This document shows positions 61,065 through 64,000 of a stretch of 64,000 nt of DNA, piece after piece; positions within the stretch are counted from its first letter, which is position 1, and every line of letters starts with the position of its first letter. This stretch comes from Butyrivibrio sp. INlla18 (GTDB lineage Bacteria > Bacillota > Clostridia > Lachnospirales > Lachnospiraceae): the NCBI RefSeq assembly GCF_900103635.1, contig NZ_FMXK01000007.1, forward strand, positions 1 to 64,000, read 5' to 3'. Both the position numbers and the translations under genes were made by a program. The notes beneath the pieces were generated by a model, which was not told where the DNA came from, made no database searches, and saw only the letters and a list, made by a program, of their open reading frames with translations.

Positions 61065-63995
61065 TTATTCCTCTGCTGATGCTGCAGGTGCTTCTTCTTT
61101 CTTTCTCTTTAAGAAGTTCTTAATGAAGATTGCCATAAGGCAAACCATAAGAGCACCGAAGATAACATCAAGTACGATCATGAGCTTCTTCCAAGAAGCC
61201 ATTCCCATTGTGAGGTTTTCAGGTGCATAAGCACGGCTGTTAACTACTGTATAAAGGATATTCTTGGTAGCATCTCTCATAGCCTGCTGAGCGCCGTTTG
61301 TATCTCTGAACTGTACATTGTTTGTAGCTGTTGGATAGTTAACAAGCATACAGTCTGTACCGTTTCTGATAGCCTGGTCAGATGACATGTAGCCATATAC
61401 TCCGAAGTAGTCAGTAAGAACGAAGCCCTTAAAGCCCCACTCATCTCTAAGTACTGTCTTAAGGAGTGATGCAGAACCACCTGCCCAACGGTTACCAATG
61501 TAGTTGAATGATGACATTACAGCACACATATCAACGTTCTTTACGCAGATCTCGAAAGGTCTAAGGTAAGTCTCACGGATAGCCTGCTCATTTGACCATG
61601 TGCAGAGCATATCGCATCTGTTCTCTTCCTGATCGTTCATAGCGAAGTGCTTGATATAAGCATATACTCCGTTAGCCCATGAACCCTTACAAGCTTCAGA
61701 AGCAACATATCCTGAAAGGATAGGATCCTCTGAATAGTACTCAAAGTTACGTCCAGCAAATGCCGTTCTGTGAATATTCATAGCTGGTGCATACCAACCT
61801 GAAACATCCATCTCATCAGCCATCTTGCCGATGTAATCACCAAATGAATAAGCAAGCTCTTTGTTGTAAGTAGCTGCAATTGTTACTCCAACAGGGAATC
61901 CAAGTGATCCAACACCTGTGAAGTTGTTGTTGATAGAAGCAGGACCGTCACAGTCATTTGTACGAACCTTACCAATTGAATCAACTGAGTTTGTCTGATA
62001 TCCACCAAGAGAGATAAGAGCATTCATATCATCAAGTGACATGCTGTTAAGAAGCTCATCCCACTTAGGATCGTTCTTATCAAGACCTCTAAGGTCTGCA
62101 AGCTTAAGTGTTGTCTCAGCACCAGTTGTAACTGCCTCAGCATTTGCATCTTCATCAGCTGCTGTAGCTTCTGCTGATAAATAGTTACTGATGTTGTAGA
62201 AAGATGCCTTAGCATCTGCTGCCATCTCGTAGCTCTTTGGAGCTGCTGTAGCTGCAGCGTAGTTAGCAAATCCATCTGCTCTTGAAAGGTACTCAATGTC
62301 ACCTTCTGCATAATCAAATGTATTTGTTGCTGTAACAAGATCGCTCTCTCTTGAGTTTGATCCGCTATAAGTTACTGTAGAATCTACAGTGTATGTCTTA
62401 GAATCAATAACGTTGTGTGAATCTGAGTTGATTGAGATCACATAGTCACCAGCCTCAAGAACATAAGCCTTTGCGTTCTGGTAATCATATGATGCCATAT
62501 CTTCTACTGCAAAAGAGATATTGATAGTCTCTGATGCACCTGGCTCAAGAAGCTGTGTCTTGTCAAACTGAACAAGATTAGCAGATGCCTTCTCGATACC
62601 ACCACTTACGTATGGTGGGTTGTAGTAAACTTCTACTACATCCTTACCAGCTACAGAACCTGTGTTAGTAACAGTAACATCGAAGCTGATCTTACCATCT
62701 GCCTCTGTGATGTCACCCATTGTCTGCTCAAATGTTGTATAAGAAAGTCCATAACCGAATGGATACTGAACCATCTCATCATAGTTGATAAGTCCTTCAA
62801 GAGCAGCTGTCTCATAGAACTTATAACCAACGTAGATTCCCTCTACATAGTTGATGAATGATACTTCTGCTGTAGATTCGTTTCCTGTGAATCCAGTAGA
62901 TGTATAAGCAAACTCATCCATGTTTGTATAGTTGAAGTCACCGAAGTTGTTCCACCAAGGTGTCTTTTCCATATCATAAACATATGTGTCGATTGTCTTA
63001 CCAGATGGGTTAACCTCACCTGCTACGATCTCACCAAGGGCCTCCATACCAACGTGACCCATACCAGCTACCCAAAGAACTGACTTGATCTGTGGGTGAT
63101 CTTTTATAAAGCCAAGCTCGAATGCGTTTGCACCGTTGTAAACAAGAACTACCTTGTCGAAGTTAGCACAAACAAGATCAATCATCTCTTCTTCTCTGTT
63201 TGTAAGCTGAAGATAGTGATCACCTGCATCCCAGTCATTGCCTTCATTTAATGTATCATCATAAGTTCCAGCTGTGTATGTAGTTCCATCCATGTAAGAG
63301 CCATCAACTACAGCATTCATGTCTGTAGGAAGGTCAGCACCCTCACCACCTGAACGGCTGATAACGATCATTGCTGTATCTGAGAAGCTCTTTGCATTTG
63401 CCATAAGCTCATCAGAATAAAGAGATACGTTAGGTTCAGGAAGTGTCCAATCCTGATTCCACATTCCAACTACAGGTCTGTCAGCCTTGTAGTCTGTATA
63501 GAACTGTGTAAGTTCTGAGTTAGTTTCAATACCAGCGTCTGAAAGAGACTGAAGAAGTGAGATCTGATCATATGCATCGTTAAGAGCACCTGAACCAGCT
63601 CCACCAAGGATAGGATTTGTTGAAGCCCATCCAAATACATTTAACTTGCTACCAGAAGCAACAGGAAGTGTATTGTCATTGTTTTCAAGAAGAACAATAC
63701 CCTCTCTTGCGATATCCTGTGCAAGAACTGTGGTCTCGTCTGAAGTAGTCTTGGAAATTGTTCCACTTCCACTTACAAGATCGAGCATTGTGCTCATAGG
63801 ACCTGAACAGATCATATTTACACAAACAACAATACCAGTCAGCATAGCTACTAAAGCTGTGCCCCTAATAAGCTTTTTAACAGGCTTATTAAGTTTCATA
63901 ACTGCAATCATTAATACGACTGCGATAGCGATGATAACACCGATAGCAATCAAGTATGATCTGATCGATGTTAAGACGTTAAGGACGTCATCCAT
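61065..63995 (-). CDS. Membrane-anchored, circularly permuted GH3 hydrolase
   Basis: 976 residues. The usual C-terminal alpha/beta sandwich comes first (ENNDNTLPVASGSKLNVFGW, GSGAL; about 100-370), then a fibronectin-like domain (YPFGYGLSYTTFEQ, about 415-535), and the (beta/alpha)8 domain last (RTNDCDGPASINN, KHFAMNDQEENR, nucleophile Asp in GFVLTDYFG; about 650-930). This reversed order is known for beta-glucosidases of Butyrivibrio fibrisolvens and Ruminococcus albus. Two N-terminal helices (about 12-32, 42-62) and one near the C-terminus (about 938-960) flank it, so catalysis is probably outside the membrane. The start is five bases from the window edge, so its ribosome site cannot be seen. 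Confidence 0.93.
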   Translation of the reverse strand: MDDVLNVLTSIRSYLIAIGVIIAIAVVLMIAVMKLNKPVKKLIRGTALVAMLTGIVVCVNMICSGPMSTMLDLVSGSGTISKTTSDETTVLAQDIAREGIVLLENNDNTLPVASGSKLNVFGWASTNPILGGAGSGALNDAYDQISLLQSLSDAGIETNSELTQFYTDYKADRPVVGMWNQDWTLPEPNVSLYSDELMANAKSFSDTAMIVISRSGGEGADLPTDMNAVVDGSYMDGTTYTAGTYDDTLNEGNDWDAGDHYLQLTNREEEMIDLVCANFDKVVLVYNGANAFELGFIKDHPQIKSVLWVAGMGHVGMEALGEIVAGEVNPSGKTIDTYVYDMEKTPWWNNFGDFNYTNMDEFAYTSTGFTGNESTAEVSFINYVEGIYVGYKFYETAALEGLINYDEMVQYPFGYGLSYTTFEQTMGDITEADGKISFDVTVTNTGSVAGKDVVEVYYNPPYVSGGIEKASANLVQFDKTQLLEPGASETINISFAVEDMASYDYQNAKAYVLEAGDYVISINSDSHNVIDSKTYTVDSTVTYSGSNSRESDLVTATNTFDYAEGDIEYLSRADGFANYAAATAAPKSYEMAADAKASFYNISNYLSAEATAADEDANAEAVTTGAETTLKLADLRGLDKNDPKWDELLNSMSLDDMNALISLGGYQTNSVDSIGKVRTNDCDGPASINNNFTGVGSLGFPVGVTIAATYNKELAYSFGDYIGKMADEMDVSGWYAPAMNIHRTAFAGRNFEYYSEDPILSGYVASEACKGSWANGVYAYIKHFAMNDQEENRCDMLCTWSNEQAIRETYLRPFEICVKNVDMCAVMSSFNYIGNRWAGGSASLLKTVLRDEWGFKGFVLTDYFGVYGYMSSDQAIRNGTDCMLVNYPTATNNVQFRDTNGAQQAMRDATKNILYTVVNSRAYAPENLTMGMASWKKLMIVLDVIFGALMVCLMAIFIKNFLKRKKEEAPAASAEE

Positions 63996-64000
63996 ATTAA

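Overview
The window reads as chromosomal DNA of a low-to-mid GC, Gram-positive anaerobe of the Lachnospiraceae, most likely Butyrivibrio or Pseudobutyrivibrio. This rests on protein character recalled from memory: a circularly permuted GH3 beta-glucosidase, type 2 PyrF, BspA-like leucine-rich surface proteins, an [FeFe]-hydrogenase-like protein and strong GGAGG ribosome binding sites. No database search was possible. Nearly all genes lie on the minus strand. The exceptions are a nuclease-like gene (49389), a small unknown gene (50447) and a TIR-WD40 gene (52390).

Layout. 1-1820: a structured repeat, a PD-(D/E)XK-like gene, a regular array of inverted words, then tRNA-Pro. 1869-8882: a membrane glycosyltransferase, a sugar-binding lipoprotein and secreted transglutaminase-like and surface proteins. 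8978-13971: radA, a small conserved gene, clpC and a GntR regulator. 14030-14800: a compound repeat module. 14803-17846: an LRR protein and an SH3 membrane protein. 17843-25719: purE-M-N-D, an M29-type peptidase, two small membrane proteins, pyrE and pyrF. 25736-33193: response regulator, hybrid kinase, [FeFe]-hydrogenase-like protein, ABC permease and ATPase, larB. 33279-33986: a second compound repeat module. 34094-39337: a YczE-like membrane protein, small unknowns, a degenerate GGDEF/EAL protein and an intact diguanylate cyclase. 39401-46175: an operon of Ig-like surface protein, PP2C phosphatase, Ser/Thr kinase and a small membrane protein. 46500-48929: leuS. 49159-51151: a third repeat-rich zone with a second nuclease-like gene. 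51270-57836: a small FliM-motif protein, nth, TIR-WD40, a DHH phosphoesterase and a P-loop kinase. 57979-63995: GtrA-like protein and two GH3 enzymes.

The most unusual content is a set of intergenic arrays built from short words in strictly alternating orientation with fixed spacing. Array A (1271-1695) uses GACGTAA/TTACGTC with a period of about 52 bp. Four arrays (14072, 33279, 49159, 50916) use GGCATGCC with 30-31/33 bp alternation, and each has exactly three pairs. Two arrays (14270, 33488) have a 75 bp period and use GGCTAA/TTAGCC or TTACCTGCA/TGCAGGTAA. Three copies of a roughly 130 bp element with a long covarying stem lie at 61, 14661 and 33859. Two intergenic regions carry the same order: GGCATGCC triple, 75 bp array, 130 bp element. 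Two homologous PD-(D/E)XH proteins (395-1234 and 49389-50267) each have an array directly upstream. I propose an undescribed repeat-plus-nuclease-like system. The link between arrays and protein is inference from position.
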